Source of the DNA: Lachnoclostridium sp. UBA3320
GTDB taxonomy: Bacteria > Bacillota > Clostridia > Lachnospirales > Lachnospiraceae
NCBI GenBank assembly: GCA_002361175.1
Contig: DESG01000182.1
Location: forward strand, 1-28,935
Direction: 5' to 3'
Length of the DNA stretch: 28,935 bases
Shown here: piece by piece, positions 15,418-23,113 of the stretch
How positions within the stretch are numbered: position 1 is the stretch's first letter
Layout: each line of letters starts with the position of its first letter
Notes under the pieces: model-generated
Database searches by the model: none
Told to the model about the DNA's origin: nothing
The model's input: only the letters and a program-made list of their open reading frames with translations
Translations under genes and position numbers: made by a program

Positions 15418-16685
15418 AGTATGATAATCCCTGCCCTGTATTCATCAGGGCAGGAGTTTTTGCTGTTCTGACTGGTAGTCTGCCTGTATATATCAGCTGC
15501 AAAGATGTCTTTTTCAAACATTTGTCTTGCATAACTGTCAAGTTTTCTGGCAGCATTAGCAGTTTTTGTTATTAATGTAGTCTGTTTTACATCTCTTAAC
15601 ATACTGCTTTTATTTTTATTCATGCCCAAAAGCCTTGCATATGGCGTTATTTGATAGGAGTTTAGGCTATTTTTTGTGATATTTAAACTGTCTTTATGGA
15701 TATCTAACAGAATATGCAAAAGTGAGCGAGATATTCTGCTGTAAGTATAATCTTTTGTTTTCAGCATTTTTATAAATTCTGTGAAACTGCTGTAACTATC
15801 TAATTTATTTATAATACGATTTGCAAGCATATCAGATACGTCAAGAAATTTTGTAAAACTGTCTATAGTTTCAATATTGTTACTTGTATTTAGCATATTT
15901 CTTAATTTGTAATAGAGTAAATTAGAAAACATATTTTCATTAATATTAATTCTGTCTATATTTTGTGCCAGTATCTTAAGCGTGCTTTCTGGCAAGAAAT
16001 TAGAAACAATCTTTAATGGTTCTTTTTCAACAGCAAATGCATTTCTGACAGCAGAAGCAGAGGCAAAATTTCCTGTAATGCCTTTATAATCTGTATTGTT
16101 GTAGCCATTGTCACACCTTTTTATTACAAATGGTTTTATATTGCTTTTTAATAGTTTTAATGCTTTTAAATATTCTATGGCGAGAATATTGTTGGGATTT
16201 TCAAGAACCTGACATATTTTATCTGCATCTTTATGGAAGTATTTTTTAATAGCCATATGACGTGCTTTAGGATATGATATGCCTGATTTTATAAAATTAT
16301 TTATTTCAGAATTAAATTCATAATCATAGGTTAGTGTAATATCTGCTGCCATATTTAATATATCTATATCATCACATTCACTTCCAAAACAAATGCTGTC
16401 AACAAAGCCAAGGCTGTCAAGCATAGAAACTCCCCCTAGTGCAAACAGTCCAGCGCTTGCTGTCGCATATATTACAGGAAGTTCAAATACAAAATCTGCC
16501 CCACCACAAAGAGCCATCTTAGTGCGCAGATATTTATCTGTAAATGCAGGAGCTCCTCGCTGTACAAAATTCCCGCTCATTACAGTGACAATATTATCTG
16601 CTCCTGCTTGTCTTATATTATTAATCTGGTATGTATGTCCATTGTGAAAAGGATTGTATTCAGTAATTATGCCTGTAGTTTTCAT
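15414..16685 (-). CDS. tmcAL: tRNA(Met) cytidine acetate ligase TmcAL
   Basis: TmcAL makes N4-acetylcytidine at the wobble position of elongator tRNA-Met from acetate and ATP. The 423-residue protein has the nucleotidyltransferase N-terminus with NPFHNGH (residues 11-17) and MSGNFVQRGAPAFTDKY (about 36-52), then LPVIYATASAGLFALGG and FGSECDD, all typical of the YlbM/TmcAL family, followed by a helical C-terminal half. Length is normal. The ribosome site is weak (AGGTAC about 8 bases upstream). It is divergent from the glnA-like operon. Confidence 0.93.
   Translation of the reverse strand: MKTTGIITEYNPFHNGHTYQINNIRQAGADNIVTVMSGNFVQRGAPAFTDKYLRTKMALCGGADFVFELPVIYATASAGLFALGGVSMLDSLGFVDSICFGSECDDIDILNMAADITLTYDYEFNSEINNFIKSGISYPKARHMAIKKYFHKDADKICQVLENPNNILAIEYLKALKLLKSNIKPFVIKRCDNGYNNTDYKGITGNFASASAVRNAFAVEKEPLKIVSNFLPESTLKILAQNIDRININENMFSNLLYYKLRNMLNTSNNIETIDSFTKFLDVSDMLANRIINKLDSYSSFTEFIKMLKTKDYTYSRISRSLLHILLDIHKDSLNITKNSLNSYQITPYARLLGMNKNKSSMLRDVKQTTLITKTANAARKLDSYARQMFEKDIFAADIYRQTTSQNSKNSCPDEYRAGIIIL
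15430..15461 (+). terminator. Terminator of the receptor gene, inside the 3' end of tmcAL
   Basis: CCTGCCCTG at 15430-15438 pairs perfectly with CAGGGCAGG at 15446-15454 over a 7-base loop, followed by AGTTTTT. In the plus direction it sits 13 bases after the receptor stop. It lies within the tmcAL coding sequence, on its antisense strand. Confidence 0.75.
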
Positions 16686-16750
16686 AAAGTGTACCTATTT
16701 TTTTGTTACAGTATACGAAATATAAATAAAAATGTCAATGATAAAAGATT

Positions 16751-16779
16751 TTGACACCACTAGTAAAAAAGTGTATAAT
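16751..16779 (+). promoter_or_regulatory. Consensus sigma-A promoter of glnA-like/carAB operon
   Basis: A perfect -35 TTGACA (16751-16756), a 17-base spacer and a perfect -10 TATAAT (16774-16779) give a start of transcription near 16786 and a leader of only about 40 bases. There is no room in that leader for a two-hairpin antiterminator. Confidence 0.9.
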
Positions 16780-16827
16780 AGGAAAAATGCGTAAAAATAA
16801 TATAGTTACTAGATAGGAGGAGACATA

Positions 16828-18141
16828 ATGGCAAAGTATACCAGACAGGACATACTAGATTTAATTGAAGAAGAGGATATAGAATTTATACGTCTTCAAT
16901 TTACTGATATATCAGGCAAGTTGAAAAATATGGCTACTACTATTGAACAGATTGATAAAATTTTAGATGGACACTATAAATTGGACTGTAAAGCGATTGA
17001 CGGATTCAGTGGTACAGGTTATGAGGAACTGTTTCTTGTTCCTGATTTAGATACTTTTGTTATTTTTCCATGGCGTCCTCAAAACAGCAAAGTTGCACGT
17101 TTTATTTGTGATGTAATAGAACCTGATGGAACACCTTTTATTGGTGATAGTAGATATATATTAAAAAAAGTGCTTAAAGAGGCAAAAGATATGGGATTTA
17201 GTTTTGATGTTGCTATTAAAAATGAATTTTTTCTTTTTGACCTTGGAGAGAACGGAGAGCCGACCAATCATTCGGGTGAAAAGGGCGGCTATTTTGATGT
17301 AGGACCAGCAGATGAGGGTGAAAATTCAAGGCGTGATATGATACTGTATCTTTCAGACATGGGGATTGGCGTTGAATCTTCGTACCACTCAGATGAAGGA
17401 GCGCAGCATGTGCTTGATTTAGGGTATGCAGATGCTCTTGAGATGGCTGACAGCATTATGACAACAAGGCTTGTTGTGCGCACAGTTGCCAAAAGGCATG
17501 GGCGGCATGCTACATTTATGCCAAAGCCTAGAAAAAATGTTAAGGGTTCAGGTGCGCACTATATCTTTTCAATGAAAAAAAATGGTGAGAATATATTTAC
17601 AGACAGTACAGATAAGATAGGCATAAGCAAAGAAGGTTATCACTTTATGGCAGGGATATTAGAGCATATAACTGGCATGATGCTTATCACTAATCCTATA
17701 GTTAATTCATATAAAAGACTTATACCTGGATATCTTGCCCCTGTTACTGTAGGCTGGTCATCTACAGACACAAGTCCACTTATTAGACTTACTTCTATAG
17801 GTTCAGATGGCGGCAGAATTGTATTAAGAAATCCTGATGGAGCAGCAAATCCTTACCTTGTAATTGCACTGTGCATTGCAGCAGGTCTTGAGGGGATAAA
17901 AAATCAGACAGAACCTCCTGTTTGCATGGATGAACTTGCAGAAAATGAAATAATAAAAGCAGATGTACTTCCAAGAACTTTATATGAAGCTGTAAACCTT
18001 TTTACAAACGACCAGTTTGTTCAAGATGTACTTGGAAATCATATATCAGGGCATATGATACAAGCAAAGGACGCTGAATGGAATGAATACTGCAAACAAG
18101 TTACAATATGGGAAACAGAACGTTATCTTTCTACTATTTGA
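16828..18141 (+). CDS. glnA: Glutamine synthetase type I homologue, probably catalytically dead
   Basis: This 437-residue protein aligns along its length with GlnA (beta-Grasp start MAKYTRQDI..., KARFICD-like and HATFMPKP segments). Compared with Salmonella and B. subtilis enzymes, key residues are replaced: metal ligands E129 by K131, E212 by S188, E220 by V195 and E357 by V332; flap glutamate E327 by L303 (PGYLAP instead of PGYEAP); R339 by T315. D50, E131, H269, R321 and R344 equivalents (D53, E133, H244, R296, R320) remain. It should therefore not make glutamine. It may bind glutamine or nucleotide and signal to the ANTAR protein encoded next to it. No NLYDLP adenylylation site is seen. 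GGAGGAG precedes the ATG. Confidence 0.85.
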   Translation: MAKYTRQDILDLIEEEDIEFIRLQFTDISGKLKNMATTIEQIDKILDGHYKLDCKAIDGFSGTGYEELFLVPDLDTFVIFPWRPQNSKVARFICDVIEPDGTPFIGDSRYILKKVLKEAKDMGFSFDVAIKNEFFLFDLGENGEPTNHSGEKGGYFDVGPADEGENSRRDMILYLSDMGIGVESSYHSDEGAQHVLDLGYADALEMADSIMTTRLVVRTVAKRHGRHATFMPKPRKNVKGSGAHYIFSMKKNGENIFTDSTDKIGISKEGYHFMAGILEHITGMMLITNPIVNSYKRLIPGYLAPVTVGWSSTDTSPLIRLTSIGSDGGRIVLRNPDGAANPYLVIALCIAAGLEGIKNQTEPPVCMDELAENEIIKADVLPRTLYEAVNLFTNDQFVQDVLGNHISGHMIQAKDAEWNEYCKQVTIWETERYLSTI

Positions 18142-18177
18142 CAGCATCACAGAAACCGACAGGAGGTTTTTTACACG

Positions 18178-18738
18178 ATGGACATAATTGTAGCTTTTCC
18201 TAAGATAGAAGATGCAAAAAACCTAAGAAAGCTTCTTATTCGTAATGGTTATGATGTAAATATGGTTTATAATACTGGTGCTCAAGTTGTCGATGCAGTA
18301 AACCATTTAGATGGTGGAATAGTGATATGTGGATATAAATTTTTAGATATGCATTATTCAGAGATAAATGACTATTTGCCAAAAAGTTTTCAGATGCTTT
18401 TACTTGCTTCTCCAGCAAAACTTTCAAATTGTAGCATGACTGACAATATTATGTACCTTGCAATGCCGTTTAAAGTACGAGATTTTTTAAATACGTTGGA
18501 AACGATGGCGATACAGTACAACCGTTTATACAAAAAGCATAAAAAAAAGTCTGTACAAAGGTCTAAAGATGACATAAAGATAATTACAAAGGCAAAGGAA
18601 CTATTGATGGAGCGTAACCATATGACAGAGAATGAAGCCCACCACTATATACAAAAAACTAGCATGGACAGTTCAACTAATATGGTGGAAACTGCCCAGA
18701 TGATAATAGAACTAAATAGAAAGGAATGGGAATTGTAA
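18178..18738 (+). CDS. ANTAR-domain regulator with degenerate receiver (GlnR-type)
   Basis: This 186-residue protein has a receiver-like domain (1-115), a basic linker (119-130) and a C-terminal ANTAR RNA-binding domain (about 131-180, AKELLMERNHMTENEAHHYI). ANTAR proteins bind paired RNA hairpins and prevent termination. The phosphoacceptor aspartate position reads CGY (G52) instead of xDY, and the usual KP is MP (97-98), so phosphorylation is unlikely. Clostridial glnA genes are often followed by such an antiterminator. AGGAGG lies 11 bases before the ATG; carA starts one base after its stop. I infer control by protein contact, perhaps with the upstream glutamine synthetase homologue. Confidence 0.88.
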   Translation: MDIIVAFPKIEDAKNLRKLLIRNGYDVNMVYNTGAQVVDAVNHLDGGIVICGYKFLDMHYSEINDYLPKSFQMLLLASPAKLSNCSMTDNIMYLAMPFKVRDFLNTLETMAIQYNRLYKKHKKKSVQRSKDDIKIITKAKELLMERNHMTENEAHHYIQKTSMDSSTNMVETAQMIIELNRKEWEL

Positions 18739-18739
18739 T

Positions 18740-19840
18740 ATGAAGGCATTTCTTATTTTAGAAGATGGAACTGTATTTGAGGGTAAAAGCATTGGCGCTG
18801 TAAGGGAAGTGGTTTCTGAGATAGTATTTAACACTTCAATGACAGGATATTTAGAAGTTCTTACAGACCCAAGTTATGCGGGACAGGCGGTAACTATGAC
18901 ATATCCATTAATAGGAAACTATGGAATATGTTATGAAGACATGGAGTCATTTAAGGGATGGCCAGATGGATTTATAGTAAGGGAAATTTCTCGTATGCCA
19001 AGTAATTTCCGTTCGGAGGATTCACTACAGAATTTCCTTGAGAAAAATAATATTCCTGGCATATGTTCAATAGATACACGTGCACTTGTAAAGATATTGC
19101 GCGAAAAGGGCACTATGAACGGAATGATTACAACTAATGAAAACTACAGCCTTGATGAAGTGCTTAAACAACTTAAAGAATACAAAGTTACAGGTGTTGT
19201 TGAAAAAGTTTCATGTAAGGAAAAGCAAAATTATGTACCTGGCGACATTGGTTCTAAGATATGTAAAGCAGAGAAAGATATAGCTGTGATTGATGTTGGC
19301 ACTAAGAAAAATATTATTCGTTGTCTTTTAAACCGTGGATGTAATGTAACTGTATATCCATGCAATTTTAATGCAGATGAAGTTATAAAAGCAAAACCTG
19401 ACGGAATAATGATTACTAATGGACCTGGAGACCCTGCAGAATGCACTAGTATAATAGAGCAGATTAAGAAACTTTCAAATTCAGGTATACCTATTTTTGC
19501 TATATGTCTTGGACACCAGCTTATGGCACTTGCAAATGGTGCAAAGACTTATAAGATGAAATATGGACACAGAGGAGCCAACCATCCTGTAAAAAATTTA
19601 GATACAGGAAAAGTCTATATTTCTTCACAGAACCATGGATATGTTGTAGATATAGATTCTATTGACCAAAATATTGCAAAACCTTGGTTTGTAAATGTGA
19701 ACGATGGAACAGCAGAGGGGCTTTCTTATTGTAATAAGCCTATAAAAACTGTGCAGTTTCATCCAGAAGCAAATGCAGGTCCTAAGGATTCAGAACTTTT
19801 GTTTGATGAATTTATGAAAATGATTGGAGGAAATAAGTAA
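18740..19840 (+). CDS. carA: Carbamoyl-phosphate synthase small subunit
   Basis: CarA hydrolyses glutamine and passes ammonia to CarB for carbamoyl phosphate, feeding pyrimidine and arginine synthesis. The 366-residue protein has the N-terminal CarA domain (TSMTGYLEVLTDPSYAGQ) and a class I glutamine amidotransferase domain with nucleophile C256 (AICLGHQ), H341 and E343 (QFHPEA), so the site is complete. It starts one base after the ANTAR stop and its stop overlaps the carB start (TAATG). Confidence 0.97.
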   Translation: MKAFLILEDGTVFEGKSIGAVREVVSEIVFNTSMTGYLEVLTDPSYAGQAVTMTYPLIGNYGICYEDMESFKGWPDGFIVREISRMPSNFRSEDSLQNFLEKNNIPGICSIDTRALVKILREKGTMNGMITTNENYSLDEVLKQLKEYKVTGVVEKVSCKEKQNYVPGDIGSKICKAEKDIAVIDVGTKKNIIRCLLNRGCNVTVYPCNFNADEVIKAKPDGIMITNGPGDPAECTSIIEQIKKLSNSGIPIFAICLGHQLMALANGAKTYKMKYGHRGANHPVKNLDTGKVYISSQNHGYVVDIDSIDQNIAKPWFVNVNDGTAEGLSYCNKPIKTVQFHPEANAGPKDSELLFDEFMKMIGGNK

Positions 19841-22800
19841 TGCCAAAAATTGAAGGAATAGGGAAAGTTTTAGTAATTGGTTCAGGCCCTATTGTAATTG
19901 GGCAGGCCGCAGAGTTTGACTATGCAGGAACACAGGCATGCCGTTCCCTTAAAGAAGAGGGAATGGAAGTTATTTTAGTAAATTCCAATCCAGCAACTAT
20001 TATGACTGATAAAGATATTGCGGACAAGGTATATATAGAACCGCTTACAACAGAAGTATTAGAGCAGATTATTGAGAAAGAAAAACCTGACAGCCTGCTA
20101 CCCAATATGGGAGGACAGGCAGGTCTTAATCTTGGTATGGAACTTGCAGAATCAGGCTTTCTTGACAGCCATGGTGTAAAACTTCTTGGAACTACAGCTG
20201 AAACTATCCGCAATGCAGAAGGACGCCAAGAGTTTAAAGACCTTATGGAAAAAATTGGTGAGCCATGTGCTGCATCAGAACTTGTAGAAAATATAGAAGA
20301 TGGTATTGCATTTGCCAATAAAATTGGCTATCCTGTTGTGCTTCGTCCAGCTTATACGCTTGGCGGTTCAGGCGGCGGCATTGCACATAATGAAGAAGAA
20401 CTTGTGGAAATCCTTACAAATGGTTTAAGACTTTCACGTGTTGGACAAGTGCTTGTAGAACGCTGTATAGCGGGTTGGAAAGAGATTGAATATGAAGTAA
20501 TGCGTGATAGCAATGGCACGTGTATTACAGTCTGCAATATGGAAAACCTTGACCCTGTTGGCGTACACACAGGTGACAGCATTGTTGTAGCACCTTCACA
20601 GACACTGTCTGATAAAGAATATCAGATGCTTCGTACATCTGCACTTAAAATAATAGACGAGCTTGGAATAACAGGCGGCTGTAACGTACAGTTTGCGCTT
20701 CATCCAACGTCATTTGAATATATTGTAATAGAAGTAAACCCACGTGTAAGCCGTTCTTCTGCACTTGCATCAAAGGCAACAGGATATCCTATTGCAAAGG
20801 TATCAGCTAAAATTGCACTTGGCTATACGCTTGATGAAATACCAAATGCAGTTACAGGCAAGACATATGCAAGCTTTGAACCTACACTTGACTACGTTGT
20901 AGTTAAAATTCCACGCCTTCCATTTGATAAATTTATAAAGGCAAAGAGGACTCTTACAACGCAGATGAAAGCGACAGGCGAAGTTATGAGCATCTGTACT
21001 AATTTTGAAGGTGCACTTATGAAAGCACTGCGCTCGCTTGAACAGCACGTTGACAGTCTTGAAGGCAGTGTTTATAAGGACAACTCTACAGAAGAAATAG
21101 AGGAAATGCTGCATATAGTAGACGACCGCCGTATATATGTAGTTGCAGAGGCTATAAGGCGTAAAATACCATATGATAAAATCCATGAAATAACAATGAT
21201 TGACAGTTGGTTTATTGATAAGATTGCAATTCTTGTAGAGATGGAAGATAAGTTAAAAAACTGTGATATTCTCGATAAAGAACTTTTATATGAAGCAAAA
21301 CGCCTTGAATTTCCAGACTGTGTAATTGCAGAATGGACAAATAAAACAGAACAAGAAATTAAAGAACTTCGCTATAAATGGGGTATTACAGCAGCATTTA
21401 AGATGGTTGACACATGTGCCGCTGAATTTGCATCAGAAACTCCTTATTACTACAGTTGTTTTGACGGTGTTAATGAAGTTGAAGATATATCTGACCAGAA
21501 GAAAATCATGGTGCTTGGCTCTGGACCTATACGCATCGGACAGGGAATTGAGTTTGACTACTGTTCTGTACACAGTGTATGGGCATTAAAAAATGAGGGA
21601 TATGAAACCATTATAGTTAATAATAACCCTGAAACAGTAAGTACTGATTTTGACATAGCCGATAAACTCTACTTTGAGCCACTTACACCAGAAGATGTTG
21701 AAAATATTGTGCGACTTGAAAATCCTGATGGAGCAGTAGTACAGTTTGGCGGTCAGACTGCTATCAAACTTACAGAAGCACTTATGAAGATGGGTGTAAA
21801 AATACTTGGTACAAGTGCTGAAAATGTTGACGCTGCGGAAGACAGAGAGCTTTTTGATGAAATTCTTGAAAAATGCTGTATTCCAAGACCAAAAGGACAC
21901 ACCGTATTTACAACAGAAGAAGCATTAAAAGCTGCCAATGACCTTGGATACCCTGTACTTGTAAGACCTTCATATGTACTTGGTGGGCAGGGCATGAAAA
22001 TTGCAGTATCGGATAGTGATATTGAAGAATATATGGCTATAATAAACCGTTACCATCAAGACCATCCTATACTTGTAGACAAGTACCTTATGGGTAAAGA
22101 GGTTGAGGTTGATGCTATATGTGATGGTAAAGATATATTAATACCAGGAATAATGGAACACGTGGAGCGTGCTGGTGTTCATTCAGGTGATAGTATTTCC
22201 ATTTATCCAGCACAATCACTATCAGAAAAAATACAAAATGTTATAGTGGACTATACAGGCAAGCTTGCACGTTCGCTTAATGTAATAGGGCTTATAAATA
22301 TACAGTTTATTGTATACAATGACGATGTATATGTAATTGAGGTAAATCCACGCTCAAGCCGTACAGTGCCTTATATAAGTAAAGTTACAGGCATACCAGT
22401 TGTAGACCTTGCATCACGTGTGATTTTAGGCGCTAAGATTAAAGATATGGGATATGGGACAGGACTTGCACCTAAATCAGATTATCTTGCTATAAAAATG
22501 CCAGTATTTTCATTTGAAAAGCTGCGTGGCGCAGAAATAAGCTTAGGGCCTGAAATGAAGTCAACAGGTGAGTGTCTTGGTATATCAAAACACTTTAATG
22601 AAGCACTGTATAAAGCATTCTTAGGCGCAGGGATAGACCTTCCGAAGTACAAAAAAATGATACTGACTGTAAAAGATGCAGACAAGCTTGAAGCAGTAGA
22701 AATAGCAAGACGCTTTAAAAAGCTTGGATATGAAATATTTGCCACAAGAAACACAGCAAGAGTATTAAATGATAATGGAGTTCTTGCAATACCTATAAAC

Positions 22801-23067
22801 CGAATAAATGAAGAAGCTCCTACACTTATGGACTTGCTGCTTGAACACCAGATTGACCTTGTAGTAGATACGCCAACATATGGAAACAAGATGAAAGATG
22901 GCTTTATCATACGCCGTACAGCTATTGAAACAGGTGTAACATGTCTTACTTCACTTGATACAGCAGCAGCACTTCTAACAAGTCTGGAAAGTTCAGATAC
23001 AGAGCATTTGTCAGTGGTTGATATAACTTCTATTAATACAGTAAACGCAGACAAGGCAAAAGCATAA
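19840..23067 (+). CDS. carB: Carbamoyl-phosphate synthase large subunit
   Basis: CarB makes carbamoyl phosphate from bicarbonate, ammonia and two ATP. The 1075-residue protein has the usual duplicated layout: an N-terminal synthetase half opening with VLVIGSGPIVIGQAAEFDYA and an ATP-grasp domain, a second half opening with MVLGSGPIRIGQGIEFDYC and a second ATP-grasp domain (LVRPSYVLGGQGMKIA), then a C-terminal MGS-like allosteric domain (about 935-1070). Length is normal. It is translationally coupled to carA by a one-base overlap, and GGAGG at the end of carA provides the ribosome site. Confidence 0.97.
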   Translation: MPKIEGIGKVLVIGSGPIVIGQAAEFDYAGTQACRSLKEEGMEVILVNSNPATIMTDKDIADKVYIEPLTTEVLEQIIEKEKPDSLLPNMGGQAGLNLGMELAESGFLDSHGVKLLGTTAETIRNAEGRQEFKDLMEKIGEPCAASELVENIEDGIAFANKIGYPVVLRPAYTLGGSGGGIAHNEEELVEILTNGLRLSRVGQVLVERCIAGWKEIEYEVMRDSNGTCITVCNMENLDPVGVHTGDSIVVAPSQTLSDKEYQMLRTSALKIIDELGITGGCNVQFALHPTSFEYIVIEVNPRVSRSSALASKATGYPIAKVSAKIALGYTLDEIPNAVTGKTYASFEPTLDYVVVKIPRLPFDKFIKAKRTLTTQMKATGEVMSICTNFEGALMKALRSLEQHVDSLEGSVYKDNSTEEIEEMLHIVDDRRIYVVAEAIRRKIPYDKIHEITMIDSWFIDKIAILVEMEDKLKNCDILDKELLYEAKRLEFPDCVIAEWTNKTEQEIKELRYKWGITAAFKMVDTCAAEFASETPYYYSCFDGVNEVEDISDQKKIMVLGSGPIRIGQGIEFDYCSVHSVWALKNEGYETIIVNNNPETVSTDFDIADKLYFEPLTPEDVENIVRLENPDGAVVQFGGQTAIKLTEALMKMGVKILGTSAENVDAAEDRELFDEILEKCCIPRPKGHTVFTTEEALKAANDLGYPVLVRPSYVLGGQGMKIAVSDSDIEEYMAIINRYHQDHPILVDKYLMGKEVEVDAICDGKDILIPGIMEHVERAGVHSGDSISIYPAQSLSEKIQNVIVDYTGKLARSLNVIGLINIQFIVYNDDVYVIEVNPRSSRTVPYISKVTGIPVVDLASRVILGAKIKDMGYGTGLAPKSDYLAIKMPVFSFEKLRGAEISLGPEMKSTGECLGISKHFNEALYKAFLGAGIDLPKYKKMILTVKDADKLEAVEIARRFKKLGYEIFATRNTARVLNDNGVLAIPINRINEEAPTLMDLLLEHQIDLVVDTPTYGNKMKDGFIIRRTAIETGVTCLTSLDTAAALLTSLESSDTEHLSVVDITSINTVNADKAKA

Positions 23068-23074
23068 AAAAGAT

Positions 23075-23110
23075 AGGAAGAACGCTACTTTTGCGCTCTT
23101 CCTTTTTTTT
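23075..23110 (+). terminator. Intrinsic terminator after carB
   Basis: AGGAAGA at 23075-23081 pairs with TCTTCCT at 23097-23103; after one mismatch CGC (23083-23085) pairs with GCG (23093-23095). A run of eight T ends at 23110. It lies eight bases after the carB stop and faces the convergent gene ending at 23114. Confidence 0.85.
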
Positions 23111-23113
23111 AAT

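Noticed and set aside
16786..16827. ANTAR two-hairpin target in the glnA-like leader
   Set aside because: The leader is only about 40 bases and shows no paired hairpins with the A1/G4 hexaloops.
19840..23067. Possible degeneration of carA/carB like that of the GS homologue
   Set aside because: CarA keeps its Cys-His-Glu triad and CarB keeps both ATP-grasp halves and normal length, so both look active.
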